Source of the DNA: an uncultured Porphyromonadaceae bacterium
GTDB lineage: Bacteria; Bacteroidota; Bacteroidia; Bacteroidales; Muribaculaceae
Length of the DNA stretch: 64,000 nucleotides
Direction of reading: 5' to 3'
Assembly: GCA_905202215.1 (NCBI GenBank)
Contig: CAJKRG010000009.1
Span: forward strand, 1-64,000
Position numbers and translations under genes: made by a program
Part shown: in pieces, positions 42,201-50,553 of the stretch
How positions within the stretch are numbered: position 1 is the stretch's first letter
Layout: each line of letters starts with the position of its first letter
Notes under the pieces: generated by a model
Seen by the model: the letters and a program-made list of their open reading frames with translations, nothing else
Database searches by the model: none
Told to the model about the DNA's origin: nothing

Positions 42201-42968
42201 TCACTGGGCCGTCAGGCCGCCGTCGATGGGCATCAGGGAGCCGGTGATAAACGGTGCCTTCCCCGATGCGAGAAAATATACGAGTTCGGCCACTTCTTCG
42301 GGATAGCCCACGCGGCCGGCGGGAAACAATGCGCCTTCCTCGGCGAAGTATTCTTCGACCGGTTTGCCCGTGCGTGCCGACAGGCGTTCGAAAAGATTCT
42401 CGACAAGCGGGGTGCGCACGGTGCCCGGACATACGGCATTGACCTGCACTCCCTTGTCGGCGAGATCGAGGGCGAGGCTTTTGGTCATCTGGCCTATGGC
42501 GCCTTTGGTCAGTCCATAGGCAAAGCTCGCGGTCTTGCCGATGAAAGACTGGTCGGAAGCCATGAGGACAACCGAACCGCCGCCTCCCGCAATTATTTCG
42601 GGCACTGCGGCACGCAGAGTGTTGACGGTGCCGTAGAGGTTGGTCTGAATCACGAGGTCGAGTTCTTCGTCGGAGATGTCGAGCAGAGTGTTCTTGCGGT
42701 GTATGCCCGCGTTGGCAAAAACGCTGTCGAGGCCTCCGAAGCGGCTCCTGACAGTGGAAATTGCGGCTTCGATGTCGGAGCGCCGCCTGGTATCGCCCTT
42801 GACAAACACACTTCCGTGTACCTCTCTCTCAAGCGCGAGTCCACGGGGCTGGTCAAGATCCATGAATACGACATTCCACCCTTCGGAGGCAAATTTACGC
42901 ACCGCGGCCGCTCCGATTCCGGCCGCTCCGCCGGTGATGAATACAGTTCTGATTTTTCCCTCTTTCAT
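42201..42968 (-). CDS. Short-chain dehydrogenase/reductase
   Basis: A 255-residue classical SDR. The NAD(P)-binding glycine motif is VFITGGAAGIGAAAV, followed by FANAGIH, a catalytic Ser in LMASDQSFIG, and the Tyr-Lys pair in FAYGLTKGA. Then VNAVCPGTVRTPLV. Similar enzymes reduce sugars, hydroxy acids or bile acids; the substrate cannot be told. A TAATTTTG element stands only seven bases before the ATG. Confidence 0.93.
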   Translation of the reverse strand: MKEGKIRTVFITGGAAGIGAAAVRKFASEGWNVVFMDLDQPRGLALEREVHGSVFVKGDTRRRSDIEAAISTVRSRFGGLDSVFANAGIHRKNTLLDISDEELDLVIQTNLYGTVNTLRAAVPEIIAGGGGSVVLMASDQSFIGKTASFAYGLTKGAIGQMTKSLALDLADKGVQVNAVCPGTVRTPLVENLFERLSARTGKPVEEYFAEEGALFPAGRVGYPEEVAELVYFLASGKAPFITGSLMPIDGGLTAQ

Positions 42969-42975
42969 ATTGCCG

Positions 42976-42983
42976 CAAAATTA
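42976..42983 (-). promoter_or_regulatory. -7 element of the SDR gene
   Basis: TAATTTTG, seven bases before the ATG at 42968, implying a very short leader. Confidence 0.5.
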
Positions 42984-43092
42984 CACCTTTTCAGAGTAAT
43001 TCACTCTAATTGTATCTCTAAAAAAATCTAATTGGAGCCGACAATGGTTGATGATGACTGTCTTTTTGTGAACGGGTCTGGGCTTTTTTTGT

Positions 43093-43100
43093 TAATTTTG
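43093..43100 (+). promoter_or_regulatory. -7 element of the CobW-type gene
   Basis: TAATTTTG, with TTTG 24 bp upstream (43065-43068), slightly longer than the usual spacer. Leader of about 30 nt to the ATG at 43137. Confidence 0.5.
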
Positions 43101-43136
43101 TGTCTCTCAAATTAACCCCTCCAAAGACTGTATTAC

Positions 43137-44360
43137 ATGAGAAAGAAAGATATTCCGGTACTGCTTCTTACAGGTTATCTCGGAAGCGGCAAAACAACTC
43201 TCCTCAACCATATCCTTACCAACGAGAAAGGCATTAAATTCGCTGTTATAGTTAATGATATCGGCGAGGTGAATATAGACGCATCGCTGATCCAGAAAGG
43301 CGGTGTGGTCGGCGGCAAGGACAATGGCGACCTCGTCGCGCTTCAGAACGGTTGTATATGCTGCACGCTTAAGATGGATCTCGTGCAGCAGCTTGCCGAT
43401 ATTGCCGAGACCGGTAAATTCGACTATATTGTGGTGGAGGCAAGCGGTATCTGCGAGCCGGAGCCTATCGCCCGTACCATATGCTCGATTCCCAATATGG
43501 GCGAGGAATATACACGCGGAGGTGTCCCCCGGCTCGACTGCATTGCTACCGTGGTCGACGCCCTGCGTATGAAGACCGAATTCGAATGCGGCGATTCGCT
43601 CAAACGCAAGAATCTCGACGAAGACGACATAGAGAATCTCGTTATCCAGCAGATCGAGTTCTGTAATCTGATTTTACTCAACAAGATATCGGAAGTCACC
43701 CGCGAGGAGGCCGACCGTGTGCGTGCGATCATACGCGCTATCCAGCCGAAGGCGCGTATCATAGAGTGCGATTATGCCGATGTGCCTATCTACGAGCTGA
43801 TCCATACCAATCTCTTCGATTTCGAGCGTACTGTCACTTCCGCGACATGGGTGCGCGAGCTCGAAGGAATACACGACGAGGATGATGACGACGACGAGCA
43901 TGACCACCATCACCACCACGACCACGATGAGCATGAAGACCACCATCATAACCACCATCACCATGATCACGACCACGAGGAAGGCGAGGCTGAGGAATAT
44001 GGAATCGGAACGTTCGTGTATTATCGCCGCAAGCCTTTCGACATCAATAAATTCGACTACTTCATACACTCGCAGTGGCCAAAATCGGTTATACGCGCAA
44101 AAGGTGTCATATATTTCAAGCACAATATGGATATGTCCTACCTTTTCGAACAGGCCGGTGTGCAGAAATCGCTCACAGAGTCGGGCATGTGGTTCGCTAC
44201 CGCACCGAAAGAAGAGCTTGAGGCGATGGCCGAGCAGGATCCGTCGATCCTTGCCGACTGGGATCCTGTATATGGCGACCGTATGATAAAACTCGTCTTT
44301 ATCGGCCGTAAAATGGACCGTGAGGCAATCGAGAAGGCTCTTGATGCCGCTCTCGCCTGA
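43137..44360 (+). CDS. CobW/COG0523 family metal-handling GTPase
   Basis: A 407-residue G3E GTPase. Walker A is GYLGSGKT (13-20). The family metal-binding CxCC is CICC (Cys73, Cys75, Cys76 in NGCICCTLKMDL), followed by VEASGICEPEP. A His/Asp-rich stretch at about 247-286 has clusters such as HDHHHHHDHDEHE, then a CobW_C domain follows. Members deliver zinc, cobalt or other metals to client proteins. The long His-rich linker strongly suggests a metal buffer or sensor. Zinc is the most likely metal by family, but no Zur site was identified. Confidence 0.94.
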   Translation: MRKKDIPVLLLTGYLGSGKTTLLNHILTNEKGIKFAVIVNDIGEVNIDASLIQKGGVVGGKDNGDLVALQNGCICCTLKMDLVQQLADIAETGKFDYIVVEASGICEPEPIARTICSIPNMGEEYTRGGVPRLDCIATVVDALRMKTEFECGDSLKRKNLDEDDIENLVIQQIEFCNLILLNKISEVTREEADRVRAIIRAIQPKARIIECDYADVPIYELIHTNLFDFERTVTSATWVRELEGIHDEDDDDDEHDHHHHHDHDEHEDHHHNHHHHDHDHEEGEAEEYGIGTFVYYRRKPFDINKFDYFIHSQWPKSVIRAKGVIYFKHNMDMSYLFEQAGVQKSLTESGMWFATAPKEELEAMAEQDPSILADWDPVYGDRMIKLVFIGRKMDREAIEKALDAALA

Positions 44361-44377
44361 AAACAGCCTCTAACAGA

Positions 44378-44417
44378 CGACACAGCCATTATGACCATGG
44401 TCATAATGGCTGTGTCG
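44378..44417. terminator. Perfect 40-bp palindrome between convergent genes
   Basis: The 20 bases from 44378 (CGACACAGCCATTATGACCA) are exactly reverse-complemented in the next 20, with no loop. It lies between the stops of the CobW-type gene and porU, where a bidirectional terminator is expected, but neither side has a T run. Confidence 0.7.
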
Positions 44418-44437
44418 CATCCGGAGGGTGCGGATTG

Positions 44438-47400
44438 TCATGGCGCGGCCACGGCTATGCGGCGCGATGCTGTCTGGTAGCTCTGCCCGTCGGTGGTGAT
44501 GGTGGCGCGGTAGAGATAGATGCCGCGGTTGACACGGCGACCCGATTCGTCGCAGAGGTTCCACGTCACGGGCGCGGTGAGGAACATGTCGCTGCGTCCC
44601 GTCACTGTATTGCTCCATAGCTTGCGTCCGAGAAGATTGTAGACGCTCACCTCTACTGTGGCCATGACTTCAGGCTGGTCGTGGCGGAGATAGAAATTGG
44701 CTTTATCGATGGCCGGATTGGCGTCGGAGTAGACTTCGTATATCTTCGGAGCGACAGATTCCCCGACGAAGAATTCGATTTCGGACGTCGCTGAGTTGCC
44801 TGCCGTATCCCATACACGGAGTGTAAGGGTGTGCGCCCCTGTGTCGAGGCCTTCGAAAGGATAGTTTATGACGCCTGAAGGCGAGCCGTCGGACGAAGGA
44901 GTATAGTAATACGATAGATCGGAGAAGGTCTTGTTGCCGTCGATGATGGCGGTCATCTGGCGCCCTACGCCGGCTGTCGATACGTTTATGCCGGTGTCGT
45001 CGCTTACGGAGGCTATGAGCATGGGCGAGTCGTTGACCGTATCGCCGCTTTTGAATGTGCTGTGATTGAGTACCATCGAGTCGATTTTGGGCGCTGTCTC
45101 GTCAGGGGCGGCGGTATCGTCGTAGCCGTAGACATAGAAGTCGCGGCTAAGACCGATGGCTTCGTCGTTGCTTTCGGTGGAATACGCGAACAGCGACATT
45201 GTGGCCGGCCGGAAATTCTGCGACAGTTCGCCCGGCATGGCTACATCAATGGTGAAATGGCCGTCGGTGACCTTTGTCGAGCCGCAGTACACACGTTCGC
45301 CGTAGTCCTCGAAGGTTTCTTCCTTGCCCTGGTCGCCACGCCCTATGGTAGTGAACGAGCGTTCGGCGTCGAAGATTTCTATGAGCATGATGCCGTTGAA
45401 ACCGGAGAGGACATTGCCCTCGGGATCGGTCACGCTGCCTTCTATTCTTGCTTTCTCGAAGGCGGAAAGAATGATCTGATCGGGACCCTGCGGCGACAGT
45501 CCCTTTATGTTGTCGATACGTACTATATTCGACGGTGTGGCGAGTTTCAGTGCCGGATCTCCGATGAAGACATACCGCAGGCGGTTGTCGTCGGCGCGCG
45601 GCGTCGGCACTTTCTCGTCGTCATTGCGGATATCGTTTTTGGCCCGCATGTATATGTCGCCCGGTGCAAGAAGCTGCCCGTTCGCGTCGCGGACAGTCAG
45701 TGCGCGTCCTACCGCATTGGAAAAATATTTGCTGAGGGCGATATATACCGGGCGTATGGCGCTGATGACGCCTATGGCGCCTCCGTAGCGCTCTTTGAAA
45801 AGCAATTCGGCGCCGCTGACAAGTTCTGCGTCGAAGCGCAGGAAATCGCATGTGGCCGCGTAGATAAACGGCCAGTGGCGCAGATACATGTTGTTTATAT
45901 CCGTATAGGTGAGGAGGCCTTCGCCGGTCCAGCTTGTTTCGTTGGCGTGGCCTATGTAGTTCCACCATACGACGCCTTCCTCGAGATGACGGTACATGGT
46001 TTCGCGGGCCATGACGGCGACGTTGCCCTGAAGTTCGTAGTTGTCTACATATACCTTGCGCACAAGGTGCTGCTGCCGGTCGGAATGCTCGAACTCCGAA
46101 ATCATCTTTTCCGACTGCCTCAGGTGCTCGCCGGCATCTCCGTCGTCGGCTATGAATAGGAAGCGCTGTTTCCAGGCGGTCTTATGTGCTCCGGCGGCAT
46201 ACTGGATTATTTTGTCTACGATGGAAGAGGCCTCGTCGGAACTTGTCACGGGTATGCGGCCGAGAGCGACCGAAAGCTTGTCGCGTCTCATGTCGGCCCC
46301 GCTTCCGTCGCCGAGCATTGCCACAAAATCGTCGGAACAGAATCCGTCGTTGTCGGACAGCGACGCCGCGCTCGACGAGGGCATCCACGCCGGCAGTGTG
46401 GGATAGGAAGGAGCCGAGGCCGACAGGCGTCGGTTGTCGAGAGTCGTGCGGGCCATAAGGATGACATATCGCAGCGACGGGCCGGTTCCGGCAACACCGC
46501 GGTCATACAGCATTTTGAGGTATTTGCGCAGGCCTGAGACATCAGGCGCCCCGGACGAGAATTCATTGTATATCGTCTGCGGATCCACGATCCGGACAGA
46601 CAGCGGATCTGAGGCAGTACGGTGAAAGTCGGCCAGACGCGATGCCTCCGTACTGAATTCCGAAGGACATATTATAATCATTTCGGCGCCTTCGCCGGCA
46701 TGCAGATTCTGGTTCGACACGGTTCCGACGGTCTTTGGAGCGGGCAGAGCGGCTTCGGGCAGCCATGCCACAAAGGTGCGGTCGCTGCGGTTCTCCATGC
46801 TCCAGAAAGCTTCCCCGCCGGATATCGTGTATTTGATTTCTGACGCTTTCCCGGGACGGGTGATCTCCCATATTCTCATGTCGTCGCGGGCATTCGCGAG
46901 GGCGAATTCTGACGAAAGGCTGCTGAAGCAGAACCAGCCGGAGGCCGGCATGCGGAGCATACGCTCATAGGCGACTGAAATATAGTTGAGGCTGGCCATA
47001 CTCACGGTTCCGCCGGGAGTGAAAGTAAGTTCAATCGAGTGTCGTCCGTCTTTGCATTCGAAGGTATGACGCCCGATTGTCTCGACCCCGTGTACATATC
47101 CGTCGGACGGTTTGGCGCTGATGGTGGCGGAACCGATGTTTACCTCATCGAAATTGGCGGTAAGACGTCCCGACGAACTGAGATTTGATATGAATGAATA
47201 TTCGATACGGGCGCTGCCGCCGTTTGCGGCATCTGTAAAATCCATTGGAAATGAGCGGGTACGCGTATAGCGGAAGTCTTCGCCCGTCATCAGCGGACCG
47301 GCTTCTGCTGCCAGTGCCAGTTCGCGCTCATGATGGAGGAGGGCGTCGGCCGTGCGTGCGGGATTTTCGCTGACGCCTGCTGTGCCCGAGGAGGGCAGCG

Positions 47401-47851
47401 TGCCGCTGCTGTCTGCATCGGGTAGTTCTCCCACGAAGTAATAGCCGTATGAGCTGTATGGATTCTGGTCGTAATGGCGGTAACCCTGCACGGTCTGCCA
47501 GTCGCCTCCGGCTACGCCATAGAAAACGAGGCCGCGGTCGGTGAGCTCACATGGTGCGAGGGGCAGATCGTCGATATACTCCTCTGCGGATAGTACATTC
47601 GATATTCTCGCGCCTCCGTAGCCGAATACGCGCACACGCGAGAGATCCCTGAATCCCCATGAGCGGAGAGTTGGGGTCGGTATGCGGTAGAGACCGTCGG
47701 TATCGACGCGGATTTTCATCCAGTTGCCCTGAGAGAGGGCCGAGTTGTCGGCATAGTGTGTCAGAGGGAGTGCCGCCGCGCCTGCAGGAAGCAGCATGGC
47801 AAGTATCAGGATCAGATATGGAAGCGGAGAGTATATATGTCGGTTGGTCAT
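44438..47851 (-). CDS. porU: Type IX secretion sortase PorU (C25 peptidase)
   Basis: A 1137-residue secreted C25 cysteine peptidase. A signal peptide follows the ATG at 47851 (YLILILAMLLPAGAAA). The catalytic His is near 633 in WNYIGHANETSWTGE and Cys near 667 in AATCDFLRFD. Then GAELLFKERYGGAIGVISA. The C-terminal Ig-like domain has VEVSVYNLLGRKLWS and GRRVNRGIYLYRATI. This fits PorU, which cleaves the C-terminal sorting signal of cargo and attaches it to A-LPS. It is the closer of the two PorU-like proteins here to the canonical type, although it is not next to porV. Confidence 0.85.
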   Translation of the reverse strand: MTNRHIYSPLPYLILILAMLLPAGAAALPLTHYADNSALSQGNWMKIRVDTDGLYRIPTPTLRSWGFRDLSRVRVFGYGGARISNVLSAEEYIDDLPLAPCELTDRGLVFYGVAGGDWQTVQGYRHYDQNPYSSYGYYFVGELPDADSSGTLPSSGTAGVSENPARTADALLHHERELALAAEAGPLMTGEDFRYTRTRSFPMDFTDAANGGSARIEYSFISNLSSSGRLTANFDEVNIGSATISAKPSDGYVHGVETIGRHTFECKDGRHSIELTFTPGGTVSMASLNYISVAYERMLRMPASGWFCFSSLSSEFALANARDDMRIWEITRPGKASEIKYTISGGEAFWSMENRSDRTFVAWLPEAALPAPKTVGTVSNQNLHAGEGAEMIIICPSEFSTEASRLADFHRTASDPLSVRIVDPQTIYNEFSSGAPDVSGLRKYLKMLYDRGVAGTGPSLRYVILMARTTLDNRRLSASAPSYPTLPAWMPSSSAASLSDNDGFCSDDFVAMLGDGSGADMRRDKLSVALGRIPVTSSDEASSIVDKIIQYAAGAHKTAWKQRFLFIADDGDAGEHLRQSEKMISEFEHSDRQQHLVRKVYVDNYELQGNVAVMARETMYRHLEEGVVWWNYIGHANETSWTGEGLLTYTDINNMYLRHWPFIYAATCDFLRFDAELVSGAELLFKERYGGAIGVISAIRPVYIALSKYFSNAVGRALTVRDANGQLLAPGDIYMRAKNDIRNDDEKVPTPRADDNRLRYVFIGDPALKLATPSNIVRIDNIKGLSPQGPDQIILSAFEKARIEGSVTDPEGNVLSGFNGIMLIEIFDAERSFTTIGRGDQGKEETFEDYGERVYCGSTKVTDGHFTIDVAMPGELSQNFRPATMSLFAYSTESNDEAIGLSRDFYVYGYDDTAAPDETAPKIDSMVLNHSTFKSGDTVNDSPMLIASVSDDTGINVSTAGVGRQMTAIIDGNKTFSDLSYYYTPSSDGSPSGVINYPFEGLDTGAHTLTLRVWDTAGNSATSEIEFFVGESVAPKIYEVYSDANPAIDKANFYLRHDQPEVMATVEVSVYNLLGRKLWSNTVTGRSDMFLTAPVTWNLCDESGRRVNRGIYLYRATITTDGQSYQTASRRIAVAAP

Positions 47852-47931
47852 ATTGCGGTTGATTGGTCGGTGGGCCCGAAAAGGCCATAATGCCTGAAAA
47901 TACCCTCTTAAACAACGGAGACAGAGGCTGT

Positions 47932-48681
47932 TTATTGCGTCCGGCGGCATGAATCAAGCCATGCTGACCATTGGCGGCGGTTACCGTTGAATGTGTTGAG
48001 GTCTACATTGCCGCGGATACCCGGTAGACGTCCCAGATGGCTATGCTGCCATAACCGCCATTTTTCGTGGCCGAGCGGCGGATTGGTAAATGAACAGATC
48101 CATATTTCAGGTACGTCATGAGCCTTGAATCCGTCGCGTACAAAGCGGGCATGGCCTTGTTTGTTGGTGTAGATCATTACCTGATATCCCTGTGCTCTCA
48201 GAAGAGCCACGAGTACTTCGAGGCGTTCGCGTACGATGGATGTGGTTTCGCCCGGAGCGTTGCGCCATTCCTCGACATCGATGGCAAGAGGCAGATCAGG
48301 CTTCAGATCGCCTATGGCTTTCAGGAAATTGACGCTTTGCATGGCGCCGTCGCAGTCGAAACGGAAGAAATGGTAGGCGCCGATGGCAAGACCTGCTTTC
48401 CGGGCCGCCTCGAAATTGCGGATAAAACTCTGGTCGCGGAATGATACGCCCTCGCTTGCCTTGAGATATACGAAATCTATGCCGGCGGCGGCGAGCGAGT
48501 CGAAGCATACCACACCGTTGTGGGCCGAGATATCGATTCCCTCAATCGGGTATCGTCCACGGTCTACGTCGGCATGAGGCTCTCTGACGCGCAACGCACG
48601 CCAGGAGGCAAGACCGATGACCAGCAAACCTGTCACCGCTATGATTACTACAGCTATCTTCCGGGCATTCTTGTCGCTCAT
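47932..48681 (-). CDS. GH25 lysozyme-type muramidase, membrane anchored
   Basis: A 249-residue protein with an N-terminal membrane helix at about 9-28 (AVVIIAVTGLLVIGLASW) and a GH25 domain. The family residues are in EGIDISAHNG, FVYLKASEGVSF, GAYHFFRFDCDG and LAIDVEEW, with acidic DxE in the active-site groove. It cleaves the glycan strand of peptidoglycan from the periplasmic side. The ATG at 48681 follows a TATTTTTG element by four bases; the upstream in-frame ATG lies across that promoter and is excluded. Confidence 0.9.
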   Translation of the reverse strand: MSDKNARKIAVVIIAVTGLLVIGLASWRALRVREPHADVDRGRYPIEGIDISAHNGVVCFDSLAAAGIDFVYLKASEGVSFRDQSFIRNFEAARKAGLAIGAYHFFRFDCDGAMQSVNFLKAIGDLKPDLPLAIDVEEWRNAPGETTSIVRERLEVLVALLRAQGYQVMIYTNKQGHARFVRDGFKAHDVPEIWICSFTNPPLGHEKWRLWQHSHLGRLPGIRGNVDLNTFNGNRRQWSAWLDSCRRTQ

Positions 48682-48685
48682 ACTG

Positions 48686-48718
48686 CAAAAATACGAATAA
48701 GTAGCGGGCGAAACCAAA
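48686..48718 (-). promoter_or_regulatory. Promoter of the lysozyme gene, abutting the start codon
   Basis: TTTG (48718-48715), a 21-bp spacer, TATTTTTG (48693-48686), then CAGT and ATG. A full -33/-7 match leaves almost no leader. Confidence 0.7.
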
Positions 48719-48734
48719 TTTTATGATCTATGCG

Positions 48735-48845
48735 ACGTAAAAAATGCAACGACCCTCGCGGGCAATTGCATCCTAACCTATGATTCACTTATTGTGGCAT
48801 GTAATTGGTTAATCTAACCAATTTTTCCGTTGTTGTATTTGCAAA
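48735..48845 (-). ncRNA. Candidate small RNA, about 105 nt
   Basis: The minus strand of this intergenic region has a TACCTTTG element (48855-48848). A perfect 9-bp hairpin follows, AATTGGTTA / TAACCAATT with a 3-nt loop, then about 35 nt without obvious structure, and an intrinsic terminator. No open reading frame of note is inside. The neighbouring lysozyme gene has its own promoter downstream, so this looks like an independent transcript rather than a leader. Whether it matches a known Bacteroidales RNA family cannot be judged by eye. Confidence 0.5.
48739..48771 (-). terminator. Intrinsic terminator of the candidate small RNA
   Basis: On the minus strand ATGCAA ... TTGCAT encloses an inner CCC/GGG pair and is followed by six T. 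It lies in the intergenic region between comF and the lysozyme gene. Confidence 0.7.
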
Positions 48846-48847
48846 GG

Positions 48848-48855
48848 CAAAGGTA
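48848..48855 (-). promoter_or_regulatory. -7 element of the candidate small RNA
   Basis: TACCTTTG on the minus strand, immediately repeated in part as CCTTTG. No TTTG at the expected -33 spacing. Confidence 0.45.
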
Positions 48856-48911
48856 AGGATATTTTTGGTAAATGTTATTCAGCCCAATGGGTTTAAGTTA
48901 TTTTAACAATA

Positions 48912-49619
48912 TTACATGGGCGCGCCCAGGGTCAATGCTCCGATCGATGACGGACGTGCGCCTGCATGGCCGATGGCGAGCACACACTCCGAAAGGGTTG
49001 CGCCTGTCGTGACTATGTCGTCGACGAGACATATGTCCAGATCCTTGAGTTCGGCAGGGTAGCGGCATTCGACGGTGCCCTGCACGTTGACAAGGCGCCC
49101 GCGGCGCGAACGGTGTGTCTGCGATGTGTGCGGTCGCGCCGAAATGAGATTGTCGCCGACCGGGATTCCTGTTATGTCTGATATTCCGGCGGCTATTTCA
49201 CGGCTTTGGTTATATCCGCGTCGAATTTGTTTGAACCAGTGCATCGGTACCGGCAGAAGTAGGTCTATGCTATCTATCGCGCTTTTGTAGTCGGCTGTAA
49301 GCTCGCGGGCGAAAGCCCGTCCCAGCAAGCGCGCCTGTCGGGGTCTGTTGCCGTATTTGGCGCTTCTGACGAGATCGGCAAACGGACTGTGCCGGTCGTA
49401 GCGGAACCATACAGCCGAGAGACCCGCCGGTGCCACTCCGTTGGAAAGTGCCTCGGCTATTCCCGTGTCGCCGGTGTGGCCGACGAGCCGGGGCAGCGAA
49501 AGAAGGCAGTCGGTACACATGGCTTCCTCGCCATGAAGCATTGCACGCCCGCATGCCGGGCATAGCCGCGGCAGGCAGACGTGCAACAGTTCGTCGGTCA
49601 AATATCGGAGGGATATCAA
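48912..49619 (-). CDS. ComF family phosphoribosyltransferase-like protein
   Basis: A 235-residue protein. An N-terminal four-Cys zinc knuckle (CLPRLCPACGRAMLHGEEAMCTDCL) precedes a PRTase-type fold with RGYNQSREIA and the PRPP loop CLVDDIVTTGATLSEC. ComF proteins are tied to DNA uptake or single-strand DNA handling, but in Bacteroidota the role is unsettled. The start codon is TTG at 49619, overlapping the panB stop as TTGA. The first internal ATG would remove part of the zinc knuckle, so TTG is preferred. Confidence 0.9.
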   Translation of the reverse strand: MISLRYLTDELLHVCLPRLCPACGRAMLHGEEAMCTDCLLSLPRLVGHTGDTGIAEALSNGVAPAGLSAVWFRYDRHSPFADLVRSAKYGNRPRQARLLGRAFARELTADYKSAIDSIDLLLPVPMHWFKQIRRGYNQSREIAAGISDITGIPVGDNLISARPHTSQTHRSRRGRLVNVQGTVECRYPAELKDLDICLVDDIVTTGATLSECVLAIGHAGARPSSIGALTLGAPM

Positions 49620-50437
49620 TATTGTTCGGAGGCGTTAGGGAAATCTGAGGTCTTTACGTCGTCGATATATCTGCCGACAGCCTGATTGATGATAGTGGAA
49701 AGATCGGCGTAGCGGCGCAGGAATTTGGGTGAGAAGCCCTGGTTGATGCCGAGCATGTCGTGCATTACGAGAACCTGACCGTCGACACCACCGCCCGCAC
49801 CTATACCGATAACCGGAATGGTGAGTTCGGAAGCGACGCGTTCGGCAAGTTTTGCCGGTATTTTTTCGAGTACGAGGGCGAAACATCCTATTTCCTCGAG
49901 CAGATGTGCGTCGGAGAGCAGTTTTTCGGCTTCGCGTTCTTCTTTCGCACGAACGGCGTATGTGCCGAATTTATTGATGGACTGCGGCGTGAGGCCGAGA
50001 TGACCCATCACGGGAATGCCGGCGCAGAGTATTCGCTCTATGGATTCGCGGATTTCGGAGCCGCCCTCCATCTTTACGGCTTCTGCATGGCTCTCCTTCA
50101 TTATGCGTATGGCGGAGGCAAGGGCTTCTTTCGAATTGCCCTGATAGGTGCCGAACGGCATGTCGCATACAACGAGGGCGCGTTTAGTGCCTTTGATCAC
50201 GCTTTTGGCGTGATATATCATCTGGTCGAGGGTGATCGGGAGAGTGGTGATGTTGCCGGCCATGACGTTAGAGGCCGAGTCGCCTACCAGAATCACGTCC
50301 ATTCCGGCTTCGTCGATGAGTTTTGCCATCGAGTAGTCGTAGGCCGTGAGCATGGCGATTTTCTCGCCGCGCTGTTTCATTTCGATAAGGCGCGAAGTGG
50401 TGACTTTGCGCTTATCGTCTACAGTATTGGTTGACAT
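49616..50437 (-). CDS. panB: 3-methyl-2-oxobutanoate hydroxymethyltransferase
   Basis: A 273-residue enzyme of pantothenate synthesis that transfers a hydroxymethyl group from 5,10-methylene-THF to 2-oxoisovalerate. Mg ligands Asp53 (VGDSASNVMAG), Asp92 (CDMPFGTYQ) and neighbouring Glu124 (KMEGG) are present. GHLGLTPQS and PVIGIGAGGGVDGQVLVMHDMLG are also seen. It has usual length and is coupled to comF. The upstream region holds a composite repeat element. Confidence 0.97.
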   Translation of the reverse strand: MSTNTVDDKRKVTTSRLIEMKQRGEKIAMLTAYDYSMAKLIDEAGMDVILVGDSASNVMAGNITTLPITLDQMIYHAKSVIKGTKRALVVCDMPFGTYQGNSKEALASAIRIMKESHAEAVKMEGGSEIRESIERILCAGIPVMGHLGLTPQSINKFGTYAVRAKEEREAEKLLSDAHLLEEIGCFALVLEKIPAKLAERVASELTIPVIGIGAGGGVDGQVLVMHDMLGINQGFSPKFLRRYADLSTIINQAVGRYIDDVKTSDFPNASEQY

Positions 50438-50439
50438 TA

Positions 50440-50553
50440 TATGTAATTAATAATTGAGATTTTATAATTAATAATTAAATTCCAATGATTGGTGAGGCTC
50501 GACAGAAAGATGCTATTATCTTCACCTTCCACCATTCACTTTCCAACATTAAT
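50440..50553 (-). repeat. Word element 9 (mismatched arms)
   Basis: Between the unknown 176-residue gene and panB. The left part (50450-50500) repeats TAATTAATAATT-like words. The right part (50520-50545) is CTTCACCTTCCACCATTCAC, a pyrimidine-word arm of the palindrome 8 kind. The two arms pair only weakly with each other. Confidence 0.55.

Noticed and set aside
43674..44123. Valine/methionine-rich open frame opposite the His-rich part of the CobW gene
   Set aside because: Product of reading CAC/GAC repeats backwards (GTG/GTC); no other support.
48804..48824. Plus-strand terminator-like hairpin (stem then TTTTT)
   Set aside because: No plus-strand gene lies upstream; it is better explained as the 5' hairpin of the minus-strand small RNA.
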